DNA of 55,685 nucleotides from Bacteroides sp. (lineage in GTDB: Bacteria > Bacteroidota > Bacteroidia > Bacteroidales > Muribaculaceae), in contig JAMPEM010000005.1 in the NCBI GenBank assembly GCA_023665145.1, forward strand, positions 52,190 to 107,874, in the 5' to 3' direction. Below the pieces are notes generated by a model. The model was not told the DNA's origin. It worked only from the letters and a program-made list of their open reading frames with translations, and searched no databases. Below, piece by piece: positions 9,008-18,484 of the stretch (the stretch's first letter is position 1; each line of letters starts with the position of its first letter). Position numbers and translations under genes: made by a program.

Positions 9008-9021
9008 GCTGTTTGCTCTTT

Positions 9022-9201
9022 TTAAAGTTTTGTAACTTCTACAAGATGATGCACTGTCTTTACCATTCCAAGTATTGACGGTGTGTCCTCTTTCACTACG
9101 GTGTGATTCATCTTTCTGAGCCCGAGTGCGTCAAGTGTGCGCTTTTGCACCGCAGGTGCGTTAATGCGACTCTTTATCTGCTTGATTTGAATTTTTGCCA
9201 T
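9022..9201 (-). CDS. rpmD: 50S ribosomal protein L30
   Basis: 59 codons read in the gap between rpsE and rplO: MAKIQIKQIKSRINAPAVQK, then LDALGLRKMNHTVVKEDTPS and MVKTVHHLVEV. This is the bacterial short L30. Stop at 9022-9024, 14 bp before rplO. Confidence 0.95.
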   Translation of the reverse strand: MAKIQIKQIKSRINAPAVQKRTLDALGLRKMNHTVVKEDTPSILGMVKTVHHLVEVTKL

Positions 9202-9212
9202 CGTCTCAATGA

Positions 9213-9734
9213 TTATTTACCGTTAAACACTTTGCCGACACTTACACCACGATTCTGGGCCACAATAGCCGGTGAACGGAGCTCGTCGAGAGCTGCAATG
9301 GTGGCTTTAACAAGGTTGTGGGGATTTGATGATCCTTTTGACTTTGCAAGCACGTCGGTAATACCTACTGTCTCAAGAACGGCACGCATAGCACCTCCGG
9401 CTTTGACTCCGGTACCTTCCGAAGCCGGCTTGAGCATGATGCGTGAGCCACCGAATTTTGCTGACTGTTCATGAGGTATGGTGCCTTTGTGCACCGGAAC
9501 TCGGATAAGGTTCTTCTTTGCCGCCTCTGTGCCTTTGGCGATAGCGGCAGACACCTCGTTGGCCTTGCCAAGACCCCATCCTATCACACCGTCTTCGTTA
9601 CCTACCACTACGATGGCGGCGAAGCTGAACGCACGTCCACCTTTGGTCACTTTGGTAACACGGTTGATGGCTACCAAACGATCTTTAAGTTCGAGATCGT
9701 TGGTCGATTTTACTCGGTTATTTCTTTTTGCCAT
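9213..9734 (-). CDS. rpsE: 30S ribosomal protein S5
   Basis: 173 residues. N-terminal double-stranded-RNA-binding-like domain ([30 protein letters not shown]) and C-terminal domain with [27 protein letters not shown]; decoding-fidelity protein at the mRNA entry. 8 bp after rplR. Confidence 0.98.
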   Translation of the reverse strand: MAKRNNRVKSTNDLELKDRLVAINRVTKVTKGGRAFSFAAIVVVGNEDGVIGWGLGKANEVSAAIAKGTEAAKKNLIRVPVHKGTIPHEQSAKFGGSRIMLKPASEGTGVKAGGAMRAVLETVGITDVLAKSKGSSNPHNLVKATIAALDELRSPAIVAQNRGVSVGKVFNGK

Positions 9735-9742
9735 AATCTCTT

Positions 9743-10084
9743 TTAAAATTTAAGGCCTCCCTTGCGGGCTGCGTCAGCCAATGATTTCACTCTGCCATGG
9801 AAGAGGTAACCGTTACGGTCAAATACCACTTCGTTGATACCTTTCTCAAGAGCTCTTTTTGCAATCTCTTCTCCTACCTTGGCTGATACCTCAGTCTTGG
9901 TTCCACCCTCAAGCCCTTTGGAGCTTGCTGAGCACAATGTGTTGCCTGCCAAGTCGTCAATGACTTGAACATAGATTGCTTTATTGCTGCGGAAGACACT
10001 CATGCGGGGACGCTCCGCTGTTCCGGAGATTTTACCACGTATGCGGGTCTTAATTTTATTTCTTCTTGCTATCTTGGATACCAT
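9743..10084 (-). CDS. rplR: 50S ribosomal protein L18
   Basis: 113 residues; 5S rRNA binder. [26 protein letters not shown] and the C-terminal [29 protein letters not shown] identify it. Lies between rplF and rpsE. Confidence 0.97.
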   Translation of the reverse strand: MVSKIARRNKIKTRIRGKISGTAERPRMSVFRSNKAIYVQVIDDLAGNTLCSASSKGLEGGTKTEVSAKVGEEIAKRALEKGINEVVFDRNGYLFHGRVKSLADAARKGGLKF

Positions 10085-10097
10085 AATGTGCTTTCAA

Positions 10098-10652
10098 TTA
10101 TTTAGCGTTAGCGGACTTGCCGGACTTGCGGCGGATGATTTCACCGACAAACTTCACACCTTTACCCTTGTAAGGTTCAGGCTTGCGGAGTGAGCGGATT
10201 TTTGCACATACCTGGCCGAGAAGCTGTTTGTCGGCCGATTCGAGTATAATAAGAGGGTTCTTGTTTCTCTCAGATTTTGCCTCTACTTTTATCTCTTTGG
10301 GAAGTTTTATGTAGATTGCATGTGAATAACCGAGTGAAAGCTCAAGAACCTGACCGGTAGCTGTAGCACGGTAACCGACGCCGACAAGCTCCATCTCTTT
10401 CTTGTACCCTTCTGAAACACCTACAACCATGTTGTGAATCAAGGCGCGATAAAGTCCGTGCATGGCACGATTTTCGCGAGTGTCATCAGGACGGGTCACA
10501 ATGATGTGGCCATCTTCTTCTTTAACCTCGATGTTGGGATTGATTTCTTGTGAAAGCTCTCCTTTGGGGCCTTTCACTGTCACTACGTTGTCTTTGACCT
10601 GTACCGTTACGCCGGCAGGAATCGCGATGGGTGCTTTACCTATTCTTGACAT
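10098..10652 (-). CDS. rplF: 50S ribosomal protein L6
   Basis: 184 residues, two tandem L6 domains. MSRIGKAPIAIPAGVTV at the start, GYSHAIYIKLP in the second domain and the signature PEPYKGKGVKFVGEIIRRKSGKS near the end. Near the factor-binding centre of the large subunit. Confidence 0.98.
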   Translation of the reverse strand: MSRIGKAPIAIPAGVTVQVKDNVVTVKGPKGELSQEINPNIEVKEEDGHIIVTRPDDTRENRAMHGLYRALIHNMVVGVSEGYKKEMELVGVGYRATATGQVLELSLGYSHAIYIKLPKEIKVEAKSERNKNPLIILESADKQLLGQVCAKIRSLRKPEPYKGKGVKFVGEIIRRKSGKSANAK

Positions 10653-10667
10653 AATTTCTCCTCCCGT

Positions 10668-11066
10668 TTAATATACGTAACATAATACTTCGCCGCCGAT
10701 TTTTAGTTCTTTGGCTTCCTTATTGGTCATTACGCCTTTTGAAGTCGACAAGATTGCGATTCCAAGGCCGTTAAGCACACGCGGCATATCTTTGTAGCCG
10801 GTATACTGACGAAGACCCGGACGTGAGACACGGTGAAGATTCTTGATTGCATTCACCTTGTCAATCGGGTCATACTTCAGAGCGATTTTGATGACGCCCT
10901 GCGGAGTCTCACCATCCTCGAATTTATAGTTCAGGATATAACCCTGATCGAAGAGAATTCTGGTGATCTCACGTTTCATTTTTGAAGACGGAATTTCCAC
11001 CACACGGTGTCCCGCGTGAATGGCGTTTCTCAGTCTGGTCAAATAGTCTGCTATTGGATCAGTCAT
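10668..11066 (-). CDS. rpsH: 30S ribosomal protein S8
   Basis: 132 residues; central-domain 16S rRNA binder. MTDPIADYLTRLRNAIHAGHRVVEIPSSKMKREI and the C-terminal GLGIAILSTSKGVMTNKEAKE are diagnostic. It is the first gene after a 333-bp gap holding a promoter, so it heads its own transcription unit here. In E. coli S8 is the translational regulator of the spc operon, which makes the ~210-nt predicted leader a plausible control site (inference). Confidence 0.98.
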   Translation of the reverse strand: MTDPIADYLTRLRNAIHAGHRVVEIPSSKMKREITRILFDQGYILNYKFEDGETPQGVIKIALKYDPIDKVNAIKNLHRVSRPGLRQYTGYKDMPRVLNGLGIAILSTSKGVMTNKEAKELKIGGEVLCYVY

Positions 11067-11281
11067 TGTTTTGATGTTTAAATTGATTCAGATTTTCTGA
11101 ACAATATTTAATACTCACTATTTTTCTATTAATGCGATAAAAAAGTAAAACTTCTTTATCTCAAAAGCCACCGTATGCTCATCTCCGCAAAACAGGCAAA
11201 TCAGACGCTATAAAGCATCCAACTACCTCATTTAGCGATTGTTGCGAATAAACTCGCCACACCACAGCGCTTTTCAAGATG

Positions 11282-11312
11282 CAAAATTAGTAAAAAAAAC
11301 AGCATTATGCAA
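11282..11312 (-). promoter_or_regulatory. Internal promoter driving rpsH to rplQ
   Basis: On the minus strand CTTGCAT lies with its TTG at 11310-11312, then 20 bp, then TAATTTTGCA (-7 TAATTTTG at 11282-11289). The same arrangement precedes rpmC and rpsL. Predicted leader about 210 nt. The 11067-11399 gap otherwise shows only AT-rich sequence and the hairpin at 11350. Confidence 0.65.
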
Positions 11313-11349
11313 GTATTTTTCAAAAAAATTGCATTTTGAGATATAAGCA

Positions 11350-11379
11350 GAACGCACAGATATTAAAATCCGTGCGTTC
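11350..11379 (-). terminator. Hairpin after rpsN
   Basis: GAACGCAC (11350-11357) pairs with GTGCGTTC (11372-11379), plus GAT/ATC inside, 20 bp beyond the rpsN stop. There is no T run directly after it on the minus strand (the first lies ~20 nt on), so it may be a weak terminator or a 3'-end stabiliser of the rpmC-rpsN transcript. Confidence 0.5.
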
Positions 11380-11399
11380 ATTATCTTACGAGCCGATAA

Positions 11400-11702
11400 T
11401 TACCAGCTTGCTTTCTTTACACCCGGGATGAGTCCGGCTGAAGCCATCTCGCGAAATTGGATACGGCTGATACCAAATTGTCGCATGTATCCTTTGGGAC
11501 GACCTGTAATCTCGCAACGATTGTGAAGGCGCACCTTGGAGGCATTGCGTGGGAGCTTCTGAAGTTTTGTCAGTGCATCGTAGTCGATGTTGCCCTCAGC
11601 ATCTGCAAGAGCTGCTTTTTTCAAAGCGGCTTTCTTTGCAGCATATTTGGCCACCATTTTCTGGCGCTTTACTTCGCGCGCTTTCATTGATTCTTTTGCC
11701 AT
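11400..11702 (-). CDS. rpsN: 30S ribosomal protein S14
   Basis: 100 residues, the longer cysteine-poor (C-minus) S14: [30 protein letters not shown] start, then [32 protein letters not shown] split across the core and [11 protein letters not shown] at the end. Last gene before the internal break of the cluster. Confidence 0.97.
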   Translation of the reverse strand: MAKESMKAREVKRQKMVAKYAAKKAALKKAALADAEGNIDYDALTKLQKLPRNASKVRLHNRCEITGRPKGYMRQFGISRIQFREMASAGLIPGVKKASW

Positions 11703-11711
11703 AGTCTGCTT

Positions 11712-12254
11712 TTACTTTTTGAAAGGTAAACCAAATTTCTTCAATAGTGCGAAACCCTCTTCATCGGTTTTGGCAGAAGTCACAAATGTGATGTTCATAC
11801 CTTGAAGTTTGGGTACATTATCGATGTTGATTTCAGGGAATATAATCTGCTCGGTTATACCGAGTGTGTAGTTGCCACGACCATCGAGTTTGGAGTTAAT
11901 ACCCTTGAAGTCACGGATACGGGGAAGAGCCACGCGGACGAGTCTTTCAAGGAACTCATACATTTTTTCACGACGAAGTGTCACCATCACACCGATGGGC
12001 ATTTTCTTACGGAGCTTGAAGTTAGAGATATCTTTTCTTGAAAGAGTGGGGACAGCCTTTTGGCCTGTAATGGCTGTAATTTCATTGATGGCTGTCTCAA
12101 TGAGCTTCTTGTCCTGGGTGGCTGCGCCGAGACCCTGATTGATGACAATCTTCTCAAGCTTTGGAACTTGCATCACTGTGGAGTAGTTAAACTCCTTCTG
12201 CAGTTCAGGGACGATTCTGTCCTTATAATCTTTGCTAAGGGTTGTGCTGCTCAT
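11712..12254 (-). CDS. rplE: 50S ribosomal protein L5
   Basis: 180 residues; 5S rRNA binder at the central protuberance. [16 protein letters not shown], the loop [13 protein letters not shown] and the C-terminal [12 protein letters not shown] identify it. Its start shares one base with the rplX stop, which suggests translational coupling. Confidence 0.98.
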   Translation of the reverse strand: MSSTTLSKDYKDRIVPELQKEFNYSTVMQVPKLEKIVINQGLGAATQDKKLIETAINEITAITGQKAVPTLSRKDISNFKLRKKMPIGVMVTLRREKMYEFLERLVRVALPRIRDFKGINSKLDGRGNYTLGITEQIIFPEINIDNVPKLQGMNITFVTSAKTDEEGFALLKKFGLPFKK

Positions 12255-12574
12255 TATTTAATCTCCTCTCCTGATTTTTTAGAAATACGGACTAATTTAC
12301 CTGCCTCGTTAAGTTTACGGCCTACTCTGGTAGGTTTTCCGCTTTTGGGGTCAAGGGGGTTAAGGTTACTAATATGCACCGGAGCCTCCATCTTAACGAT
12401 TCCACCCTGGGGATATTTTGCAGTGGGCTTAGTGCTTTTGCTCACGATATTCACACCCTCAACGATAGCACGTTGCTTTTTGGGGAACACCTCAAGCACG
12501 CGACCGGTCATACCTTTGTCATCGCCGGCGTTTACATAGACGGTATCGCCTTTTTTGATATGCAATTTTGCCAT
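12254..12574 (-). CDS. rplX: 50S ribosomal protein L24
   Basis: 106 residues with a KOW motif at the start ([27 protein letters not shown]) and [29 protein letters not shown] further on. Assembly initiator of the large subunit. Overlaps rplE by one base. Confidence 0.97.
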   Translation of the reverse strand: MAKLHIKKGDTVYVNAGDDKGMTGRVLEVFPKKQRAIVEGVNIVSKSTKPTAKYPQGGIVKMEAPVHISNLNPLDPKSGKPTRVGRKLNEAGKLVRISKKSGEEIK

Positions 12575-12593
12575 TTGTAATCGAATTTAAGGG

Positions 12594-12959
12594 TTAAAGT
12601 ACTTCGGGAGCCAACGAAACAATCTTCATATTAGAAGCACGGAGCTCACGAGCCACCGGGCCGAAGATACGAGTACCGCGAAGCTCGCCGGCGTTATTGA
12701 GAAGCACGCAGGCATTGTCATCAAAGCGGATGTAACTTCCGTCCGGACGACGGATTTCTTTTTTTGTACGTACGACCACCGCCTTGCTCACTGTGCCTTT
12801 CTTGACATCGGATGAGGGGATGGTGCTCTTTACAGTCACTACGATAATATCGCCGACAGATGCATATCTGCGGCCGGTACCGCCAAGCACATGGATGCAG
12901 AGAGCTTCCTTTGCGCCACTATTGTCGGCCACTGTCAATCTTGATTCACTCTGTATCAT
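12594..12959 (-). CDS. rplN: 50S ribosomal protein L14
   Basis: 121 residues, the standard length: [18 protein letters not shown] at the start and [11 protein letters not shown] near the end are invariant L14 features. Lies at the subunit interface. Follows rpsQ by 2 bp. Confidence 0.98.
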   Translation of the reverse strand: MIQSESRLTVADNSGAKEALCIHVLGGTGRRYASVGDIIVVTVKSTIPSSDVKKGTVSKAVVVRTKKEIRRPDGSYIRFDDNACVLLNNAGELRGTRIFGPVARELRASNMKIVSLAPEVL

Positions 12960-12961
12960 GA

Positions 12962-13222
12962 TTACTTAACTTTTTCGATGATTTCAACAAGTCTCCATCT
13001 TTTTGTCTTGCTCAACGGGCGAGTCTCCATAAGACGTACTGTATCGCCGATAGAACATTCGTTCTTTTCATCGTGAGCATGGTATTTTTTTGTCTTGTTG
13101 ACAAATTTACCATAGATAGGGTGTTTCTCTTTCCACTTAATTTCGACTGTAATAGTCTTGTCGCATTTATTGCTGGAGACAACCCCTATTCTTTCTTTTC
13201 TCAAATGTCTTTTCTGTTCCAT
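12962..13222 (-). CDS. rpsQ: 30S ribosomal protein S17
   Basis: 86 residues, OB fold: [21 protein letters not shown] and [37 protein letters not shown] match S17. Second gene of the rpmC transcription unit. Confidence 0.97.
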   Translation of the reverse strand: MEQKRHLRKERIGVVSSNKCDKTITVEIKWKEKHPIYGKFVNKTKKYHAHDEKNECSIGDTVRLMETRPLSKTKRWRLVEIIEKVK

Positions 13223-13242
13223 TTTCTTAAATAGTTTAGGGA

Positions 13243-13458
13243 TTAGTTAGCAGTCTGAGCTTCAACAGCTGCAAGCTCTTTCTGACGCAGCACTGTCTTC
13301 ATGCGTGCAATCTCACGACGATCTTTAGTAATCTTCGAGGGATTGTCTACAGGAGAGATCGCGTGCGTTACTTTCAATTCACGATAAGCTTTCTCAGCAG
13401 CCTCGATTGAAGCTTTCAGCTCGGAAATGCTTAATTCCTTGATTTCTTCCTTTTTCAT
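13243..13458 (-). CDS. rpmC: 50S ribosomal protein L29
   Basis: 71 residues, a helical hairpin: [29 protein letters not shown] and the C-terminal [17 protein letters not shown]. It is normally coupled to rplP, but here a 565-bp gap with a hairpin, a 22-bp repeat array and a promoter separates them, so rpmC heads a separate unit. Confidence 0.96.
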   Translation of the reverse strand: MKKEEIKELSISELKASIEAAEKAYRELKVTHAISPVDNPSKITKDRREIARMKTVLRQKELAAVEAQTAN

Positions 13459-13487
13459 GTTGATTAATTAAACTTTTACTTCACTTA

Positions 13488-13503
13488 CGGATTTTTGAAT
13501 CCG
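13488..13503 (-). promoter_or_regulatory. Leader hairpin upstream of rpmC
   Basis: CGGATT (13488-13493) and AATCCG (13498-13503) form a short perfect stem 30 bp before the rpmC start, inside the predicted ~160-nt leader. Function unknown. Confidence 0.3.
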
Positions 13504-13623
13504 TTTTGATTTACATCAATTCACCGGAAAGTATATAGCTACTTACATCGTAAAAATATCTGCGACAAACACTTACACGATATTTCGCATACTTTCACAC
13601 GGATTTTGTCCGCAAATCGACTG

Positions 13624-13654
13624 CAAAGTTAATAAAATTATCTCTAACATGCAA
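13624..13654 (-). promoter_or_regulatory. Internal promoter driving rpmC to rpsN
   Basis: TTG of CTTGCAT (13652-13654), 20 bp, then TAACTTTGCA (-7 TAACTTTG at 13624-13631) on the minus strand. Same design as the rpsL and rpsH promoters. Confidence 0.7.
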
Positions 13655-13690
13655 GAGTTTAACAAATTATTTTATTATGTAAACTTGTGC

Positions 13691-13822
13691 AAAGTTTCCA
13701 ATAAGAAGGATGAAAGTTTCCAATAAGAAGGATGAAAGTATCCAATATGAAGGATGGAAGTATCCAATATGAAGGATGGAAGTATCCAATATGAAGGATG
13801 AAAGTATCCTCTATGTAGGATT
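13691..13822. repeat. Six tandem copies of a 22-bp repeat
   Basis: Six contiguous 22-bp units begin at 13691, 13713, 13735, 13757, 13779 and 13801. Units 3-5 read (A/G)AAGTATCCAATATGAAGGATG-like; units 1-2 have TTTCC, unit 6 has TCTATGTAGGATT. In units 3-6 the dyad ATCC-N7-GGAT is kept although the spacer of unit 6 differs. The array lies just upstream of the rpmC promoter, between rplP and rpmC. The unit length is not a multiple of three and no ORF covers it. Confidence 0.93.
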
Positions 13823-13972
13823 ACGAGTGATATTTCAGGATTTTCGATAGGTGTATTCGACTGAAAAAGACAACCATCCGAACTAAGCAGACTTGTTGTA
13901 TATCAAAAAATCGTAATCATCCGGGAAAGTCATCGATTTGAAGTATACTGTTCAAATTATTTTAAAATGCTT

Positions 13973-14003
13973 CGACACCGACTCCTGTTTGGAGTCGGTG
14001 TCG
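13973..14003 (-). terminator. Terminator after rplP
   Basis: A perfect 13-bp stem CGACACCGACTCC / GGAGTCGGTGTCG with a 5-nt loop lies 20 bp beyond the rplP stop. On the minus strand it is followed by AAGCATTTTAAAATAATTTG. This is a strong candidate for the end of the rpsL-rplP transcript. Confidence 0.75.
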
Positions 14004-14023
14004 ATAAATTATCCTGATTCTTA

Positions 14024-14455
14024 TTAAAGAGTCTGTGAGGGATCGTAGTCGCGACGCACCACAAATTTTGTGATAACGGGAAGTTTCTGAGCAGCGAGGC
14101 GGAGAGCTTCCTTGGCGACATCAAAGGGTACACCTTCCACTTCAATGAGGATACGTCCGGGAGTGACAGGTGCAACGAAGCCTTCGGGATTACCTTTACC
14201 TTTACCCATACGTACCTCAGCCGGTTTTTTAGTGATGGGTTTGTCAGGGAAAATTCTAATCCAGATTTGACCTTGACGTTGCATGTAACGAGTCACTGCG
14301 ATACGAGCTGCCTCAATCTGACGTCCGGTGATCCATTTTGCTTCAAGAGTCTTGATACCGAAAGAGCCGAAAGCGAGCTGATTGCCACGCTGGGCTTCGC
14401 CCTTCATGCGGCCCTTTTGCGAGCGGCGGTATTTTGTCTTCTTAGGCTGTAACAT
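14024..14455 (-). CDS. rplP: 50S ribosomal protein L16
   Basis: 143 residues; binds the A-site region of 23S r[44 protein letters not shown] and [16 protein letters not shown] (residues ~80-95) are typical. It is the last gene of the S10 segment here, followed by a strong hairpin instead of rpmC. Confidence 0.98.
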   Translation of the reverse strand: MLQPKKTKYRRSQKGRMKGEAQRGNQLAFGSFGIKTLEAKWITGRQIEAARIAVTRYMQRQGQIWIRIFPDKPITKKPAEVRMGKGKGNPEGFVAPVTPGRILIEVEGVPFDVAKEALRLAAQKLPVITKFVVRRDYDPSQTL

Positions 14456-14469
14456 TTCAGAGCGTGTTT

Positions 14470-15210
14470 TTAACGGTTATTGTTTCTTTTGCGGAATCCA
14501 CCGTTACGACGATCACCACGTGAACGATTGTTATCGCGTTGTCCGTGTGAATGGGTGGGTGTGTAAGCGGGAGCGAGTTCCTTCTTACCATACACTTCAC
14601 CACGGCAGATCCATACTTTTATACCTACGATACCGACCTTGGTCAGTGCCTCAACGAGTGCATAGTCAATATCGGCACGGAGAGTGTGCAGAGGTGTACG
14701 ACCCTCTTTGAACATTTCCGAGCGAGCCATTTCAGCTCCGTTGAGACGACCGCTTACCTGTACTTTGATGCCTTCAGCACCTGCACGCATGGTGTTTTGG
14801 ATAGCGCCTTTGACAGCACGACGGTATGCGATTTTCCCTTCAATTTGACGAGCTACGTTGGCAGCAACGATTTCAGCGTCGAGTTCGGGACGCTTGATTT
14901 CGTGGATATTGATTTGAACGTCTTTATCGGTGAGCTTTTTAAGCTCTTCCTTGAGGGCGTCTACATCCTTACCGTTCTTTCCGATGATTAGACCGGGGCG
15001 TGCGGTGCAGATAGTGACTGTAACCATCTTAAGGGTACGTTCGATAATAATACGCGACACGCTTGCTTTTGCAAGGCGGGTGCGGAGGTACTTACGGATT
15101 TTGGAGTCCTCAAGGAGTGTTTCTCCATATTTTTTTCCGCCGTACCAGTTGGAGTCCCAGCCACGGATTACGCCGAGACGGTTAGCTATAGGATTAACTT
15201 TCTGTCCCAT
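14470..15210 (-). CDS. rpsC: 30S ribosomal protein S3
   Basis: 246 residues. KH domain with [20 protein letters not shown] (residues ~67-86), C-terminal S3 domain with [12 protein letters not shown] and [16 protein letters not shown], then a basic Asn/Arg-rich tail ([16 protein letters not shown]). Lines the mRNA entry channel. Confidence 0.98.
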   Translation of the reverse strand: MGQKVNPIANRLGVIRGWDSNWYGGKKYGETLLEDSKIRKYLRTRLAKASVSRIIIERTLKMVTVTICTARPGLIIGKNGKDVDALKEELKKLTDKDVQINIHEIKRPELDAEIVAANVARQIEGKIAYRRAVKGAIQNTMRAGAEGIKVQVSGRLNGAEMARSEMFKEGRTPLHTLRADIDYALVEALTKVGIVGIKVWICRGEVYGKKELAPAYTPTHSHGQRDNNRSRGDRRNGGFRKRNNNR

Positions 15211-15215
15211 CTTGC

Positions 15216-15620
15216 TTAAGCTTTATCGTTGTTAATAGTGTCTACTACGAGAGTGACGTGATTTGAGCGTTTGCGAATTCTGTACCCGCGACCTTGGGGA
15301 GCGGGGCGGAGGCGTTTGAGCATAGGTGCACAGTCTACGAAGACAGTCTTGACGTAGAGTTCACCGGCTTCGGCCTTACGCTCGTTTTTCTGTTCCCAGT
15401 TAGCGATAGCGGAGCGGAGGAGTTTTTCGACCTTCACAGCAGCTTCTTTATTGGAGAATTTGAGAATTCCGAGCGCTTTGAAGACTTCCTGTCCGCGGAT
15501 AAGATCCACAACGAGTCTCATTTTTCTCGGAGACGATGGAACATTGCGGAGCTTAGCGAAGTATTCTGACTTTCTGGCGCTTTTAATAGCGTCGGCAGCC
15601 TGTCTTTTTCTTAAACCCAT
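15216..15620 (-). CDS. rplV: 50S ribosomal protein L22
   Basis: 134 residues; tunnel-wall protein. [32 protein letters not shown] and the loop [22 protein letters not shown] identify it. 5 bp before rpsC. Confidence 0.97.
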   Translation of the reverse strand: MGLRKRQAADAIKSARKSEYFAKLRNVPSSPRKMRLVVDLIRGQEVFKALGILKFSNKEAAVKVEKLLRSAIANWEQKNERKAEAGELYVKTVFVDCAPMLKRLRPAPQGRGYRIRKRSNHVTLVVDTINNDKA

Positions 15621-15652
15621 TGTATTTTCTTATTTTATATGGTTAAGGCCGA

Positions 15653-15922
15653 TTATTTTTTCTTATTGCCGGCGTGACCGCGGAAGGTGCGGGTTGGGGC
15701 AAATTCGCCAAGTTTGTGGCCTACCATATTTTCAGTGACATAAACGGGGATAAATTTATTGCCGTTATGCACAGCGAAAGTGTGGCCTACGAAATCGGGA
15801 GAAATCATAGAAGCGCGGCTCCATGTTTTGATCACGGCTTTTTTCCCGGATTCTTCCATGGCGGCTACTTTTTTCTCGAGCTTGACAGAGATAAAGGGAC
15901 CTTTTTTTAATGAACGACTCAT
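15653..15922 (-). CDS. rpsS: 30S ribosomal protein S19
   Basis: 89 residues: [19 protein letters not shown] at the start and [32 protein letters not shown] near the end, invariant in S19, which sits on the subunit head with S13. Confidence 0.98.
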   Translation of the reverse strand: MSRSLKKGPFISVKLEKKVAAMEESGKKAVIKTWSRASMISPDFVGHTFAVHNGNKFIPVYVTENMVGHKLGEFAPTRTFRGHAGNKKK

Positions 15923-15942
15923 AATTGTCTAGATAATCAAAT

Positions 15943-16824
15943 TTACTTTTTCCTTCTTTCAATGATGTACTTCGAAGAGTGCTTCTTTGGTGAGCGAGTC
16001 TTGAGGCCCTTAGCGTAAAGACCGGTACGTGAACGGGGATGTCCACCTGACTGACGGCCTTCACCACCACCCATCGGGTGGTCAACAGGGTTCATGACAA
16101 CACCACGGTTGTGGGGTCTGCGACCGAGCCAGCGAGTGCGGCCGGCCTTACCTGACTGCTCAAGGGAGTGCTCAGAGTTACCTACTACGCCGATAGTAGC
16201 GCGGCAAGCGAGGAGCACTTTACGAGTTTCACCTGAAGGCAATTTGATAATCGCGTAGTTACCTTCGCGTGAGGTAAGCTGGGCGAAGGCACCGGCGGAG
16301 CGAGCCATAGAGGCGCCTTGGCCGGGACGGAGTTCGATACAATGGATAAGGGTACCGACGGGGATTTTAGCGAGGGGAAGCGTGTTTCCGACTTCCGGAG
16401 CTGCATCGGAACCGGATTCAATGATTTGACCTACTTGCAAGCCGTTGGGGGCGATGATGTAGGCTTTAGAACCGTCTTTGTAGTAAAGCAGGGCGATGCG
16501 AGCTGAACGATTGGGGTCGTACTCAATAGTTTTGACTACAGCGGGTACGCCGTCGTTGTTACGTTTGAAGTCGATCAGACGCAATTTTCTCTTATGTCCG
16601 CCTCCACGATAACGGGTGGAGAGTGCTCCTTGGTCGTTTCGGCCACCGGTGGAGCGTTTACCGACTGTAAGAGACTTTTCTGGTGTTATTTTTGAGACTT
16701 TCTTTACTTGTCCTTCGGCTTTGCCGTCGAAGGGGTTTTTAGCAGTTGAAATCTCATTTTTGAATACACCAATAATCTTGTGTCTTTGGCCCGGAGTTGT
16801 GGGCTTAAATTTTCTTACTGCCAT
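15943..16824 (-). CDS. rplB: 50S ribosomal protein L2 with an N-terminal insertion
   Basis: 293 residues, about 19-20 longer than the usual 273-275. The extra residues fall near positions 20-45 ([18 protein letters not shown] region), before the conserved TGGRN (59-63, against about 40-44 in E. coli). The rest is canonical: [25 protein letters not shown] and [20 protein letters not shown] with the peptidyl-transferase-centre histidine. Essential for subunit association and peptidyl transfer. 20 bp before rpsS. Confidence 0.98.
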   Translation of the reverse strand: MAVRKFKPTTPGQRHKIIGVFKNEISTAKNPFDGKAEGQVKKVSKITPEKSLTVGKRSTGGRNDQGALSTRYRGGGHKRKLRLIDFKRNNDGVPAVVKTIEYDPNRSARIALLYYKDGSKAYIIAPNGLQVGQIIESGSDAAPEVGNTLPLAKIPVGTLIHCIELRPGQGASMARSAGAFAQLTSREGNYAIIKLPSGETRKVLLACRATIGVVGNSEHSLEQSGKAGRTRWLGRRPHNRGVVMNPVDHPMGGGEGRQSGGHPRSRTGLYAKGLKTRSPKKHSSKYIIERRKK

Positions 16825-16830
16825 TTTGGT

Positions 16831-17121
16831 TTAGATGTTGCTGTAATAGTCAATCTTCTGTCCCTCTGCGACTGTCACATAAGCCTTTTTGAAGGCGGGA
16901 GTCTTGCCGCGGAGAAGACCGCTTTTTGTCCAACGCTGTTTGCGTTTGCCGGCATAGTCGGCTGTGTTCACTTTAACGACGCGCACATTGTATAGTTTCT
17001 CAACGATGTCTTTGATTTGGAATTTGTTTGCATCGGGAGAAACAGCGAATGTGTAGCAATTAAGCTTTTCGCTGTAAGCGTTGGCTTTTTCGGTAACGAG
17101 GGGTTTGATATTTATATCCAT
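16831..17121 (-). CDS. rplW: 50S ribosomal protein L23
   Basis: 96 residues; docking site at the tunnel exit for SRP and trigger factor. KPLVTEKANAYSEKLNCYTFAVSPDANKFQIKDIVEKLYNVRV is the L23 core, and the end ...KKAYVTVAEGQKID matches. 6 bp before rplB. Confidence 0.96.
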   Translation of the reverse strand: MDINIKPLVTEKANAYSEKLNCYTFAVSPDANKFQIKDIVEKLYNVRVVKVNTADYAGKRKQRWTKSGLLRGKTPAFKKAYVTVAEGQKIDYYSNI

Positions 17122-17134
17122 TTCGATAGCCGTA

Positions 17135-17767
17135 TTAAAGTTGGTTAATGATAGCCACGCTGTCTTCAGTGATGAGGATTGCGTCGTTGTTAAGCACTGT
17201 GTAAGCGTTCAGGTCGATGGCCTGTTGCATAAGTGCATTAGGCACGTTGCGTACTGAAAGGAGTACGTTTTGGTCTACTTCAGGCATAACGAGAAGGACT
17301 TTCTTGTCGGCCATATTGAAACCCTTTGCAATTTCCATGTAGGATTTTGTTTTGGGGGCGTCGAATGAGAAGTTCTCGATAACGAAGATAGCTTTGTCGG
17401 CGGCTTTAGAGGTAAGGGCTGCACGGCGAGCTATTGCCTTCATTTTTTTGTTAAGCTTGGACCGATAGTCGCGGGGTTTGGGACCGAATACGGTACCACC
17501 GCCACGAAGAAGTGGTGAGTTGATATCACCACGGCGTGCACCGCCACCACCTTTTTGGCGGCCGAGCTTACGGGTAGAACCTGAGATTTCGCTACGTTCT
17601 TTGCTCTTGTGAGTACCTTGACGCTGATTAGCGAGATACTGCTTAACGTCGAGGTAAACGGTGTGTTCGATGTTACCTTTGTTAAGGTCGCAAGCGAATA
17701 CGTCGTCATTAAGAGTCACTTTACGGCCGGTATCTTGACCTTTGATGTTGTAAACTGCTACTTCCAT
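17135..17767 (-). CDS. rplD: 50S ribosomal protein L4
   Basis: 210 residues. The tunnel loop [39 protein letters not shown] (residues ~66-104) is clear. In E. coli L4 also represses the S10 operon by attenuation; a hairpin between rpsJ and rplC may serve here. Shares one base with rplC. Confidence 0.98.
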   Translation of the reverse strand: MEVAVYNIKGQDTGRKVTLNDDVFACDLNKGNIEHTVYLDVKQYLANQRQGTHKSKERSEISGSTRKLGRQKGGGGARRGDINSPLLRGGGTVFGPKPRDYRSKLNKKMKAIARRAALTSKAADKAIFVIENFSFDAPKTKSYMEIAKGFNMADKKVLLVMPEVDQNVLLSVRNVPNALMQQAIDLNAYTVLNNDAILITEDSVAIINQL

Positions 17768-18384
17768 TATTTCTCGACTGATACGATTGAACCTTTGGCA
17801 CCGGGAATGGAGCCTTTAATAACTAATGCGTTGGTCTCAGGGATAACTTTGATAACCTGGAGGTTCTGGACGGTCACGCGGGCGTTACCCATTTGTCCGG
17901 CCATACGAAGCCCTTTGAACACTTTTGCGGGATAAGAGCAAGCACCGATAGAACCGGGAGCGCGCAGACGGTTGTGCTGGCCGTGAGTTTTCTGTCCTAC
18001 ACCACCGAAACCGTGACGTTTTACAACGCCCTGGAATCCTTTACCTTTGCTAGTACCCACAACATCTACGAAGCTACCTTCCTGGAAGATTTCTACGGTG
18101 AGTGTATCACCGAGTGCGGGGGTAGTTTCGAATGATTTGAACTCGGCCAAGTATCTTTGCGGGGTTACGCCTGCTTTTTTGAAGTGACCGGCCATTGGCT
18201 TGGTGGTGTGTTTGTCTTTTTTATCGACGAAACCAACCTGCACAGCGTCGTAGCCGTCTTTTTCAGCAGTTTTGATTTGTGTAACTACGCAAGGACCAAC
18301 TTCGATAACAGTGCACGGAATATTTTTTCCGTCGGCACTGAAAACGGATGTCATTCCGATTTTCTTTCCTAATAATCCTGGCAT
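17767..18384 (-). CDS. rplC: 50S ribosomal protein L3
   Basis: 205 residues: [27 protein letters not shown] at the start and [37 protein letters not shown] in the middle, which includes the glutamine methylated by PrmB in other bacteria (GQHNR). The first gene after the attenuator-like hairpin. Confidence 0.98.
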   Translation of the reverse strand: MPGLLGKKIGMTSVFSADGKNIPCTVIEVGPCVVTQIKTAEKDGYDAVQVGFVDKKDKHTTKPMAGHFKKAGVTPQRYLAEFKSFETTPALGDTLTVEIFQEGSFVDVVGTSKGKGFQGVVKRHGFGGVGQKTHGQHNRLRAPGSIGACSYPAKVFKGLRMAGQMGNARVTVQNLQVIKVIPETNALVIKGSIPGAKGSIVSVEK

Positions 18385-18401
18385 TTCAGTTTTGTGAATT
18401 T

Positions 18402-18440
18402 AAAAAGCGGGAGGGTGTCCGGGGATGCCGTGCACCCTCC
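18402..18440 (-). terminator. Attenuator-like hairpin between rpsJ and rplC
   Basis: GGAGGGTG (18410-18417) pairs with CACCCTCC (18433-18440), with further pairing CGG/CCG inside. On the minus strand the stem is followed by CCGCTTTTTAAA, the layout of an intrinsic terminator, yet it sits between two genes that should be co-transcribed. Partial or regulated termination is the simplest reading. Confidence 0.65.
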
Positions 18441-18484
18441 ATAATTAATTTATTGTTTTATTAAAAATATTCAGGAGTCTTTGA

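Noticed and set aside
13691..13822. CRISPR array
   Set aside because: The units are contiguous 22-bp repeats with no spacers, and no cas gene is in the window.
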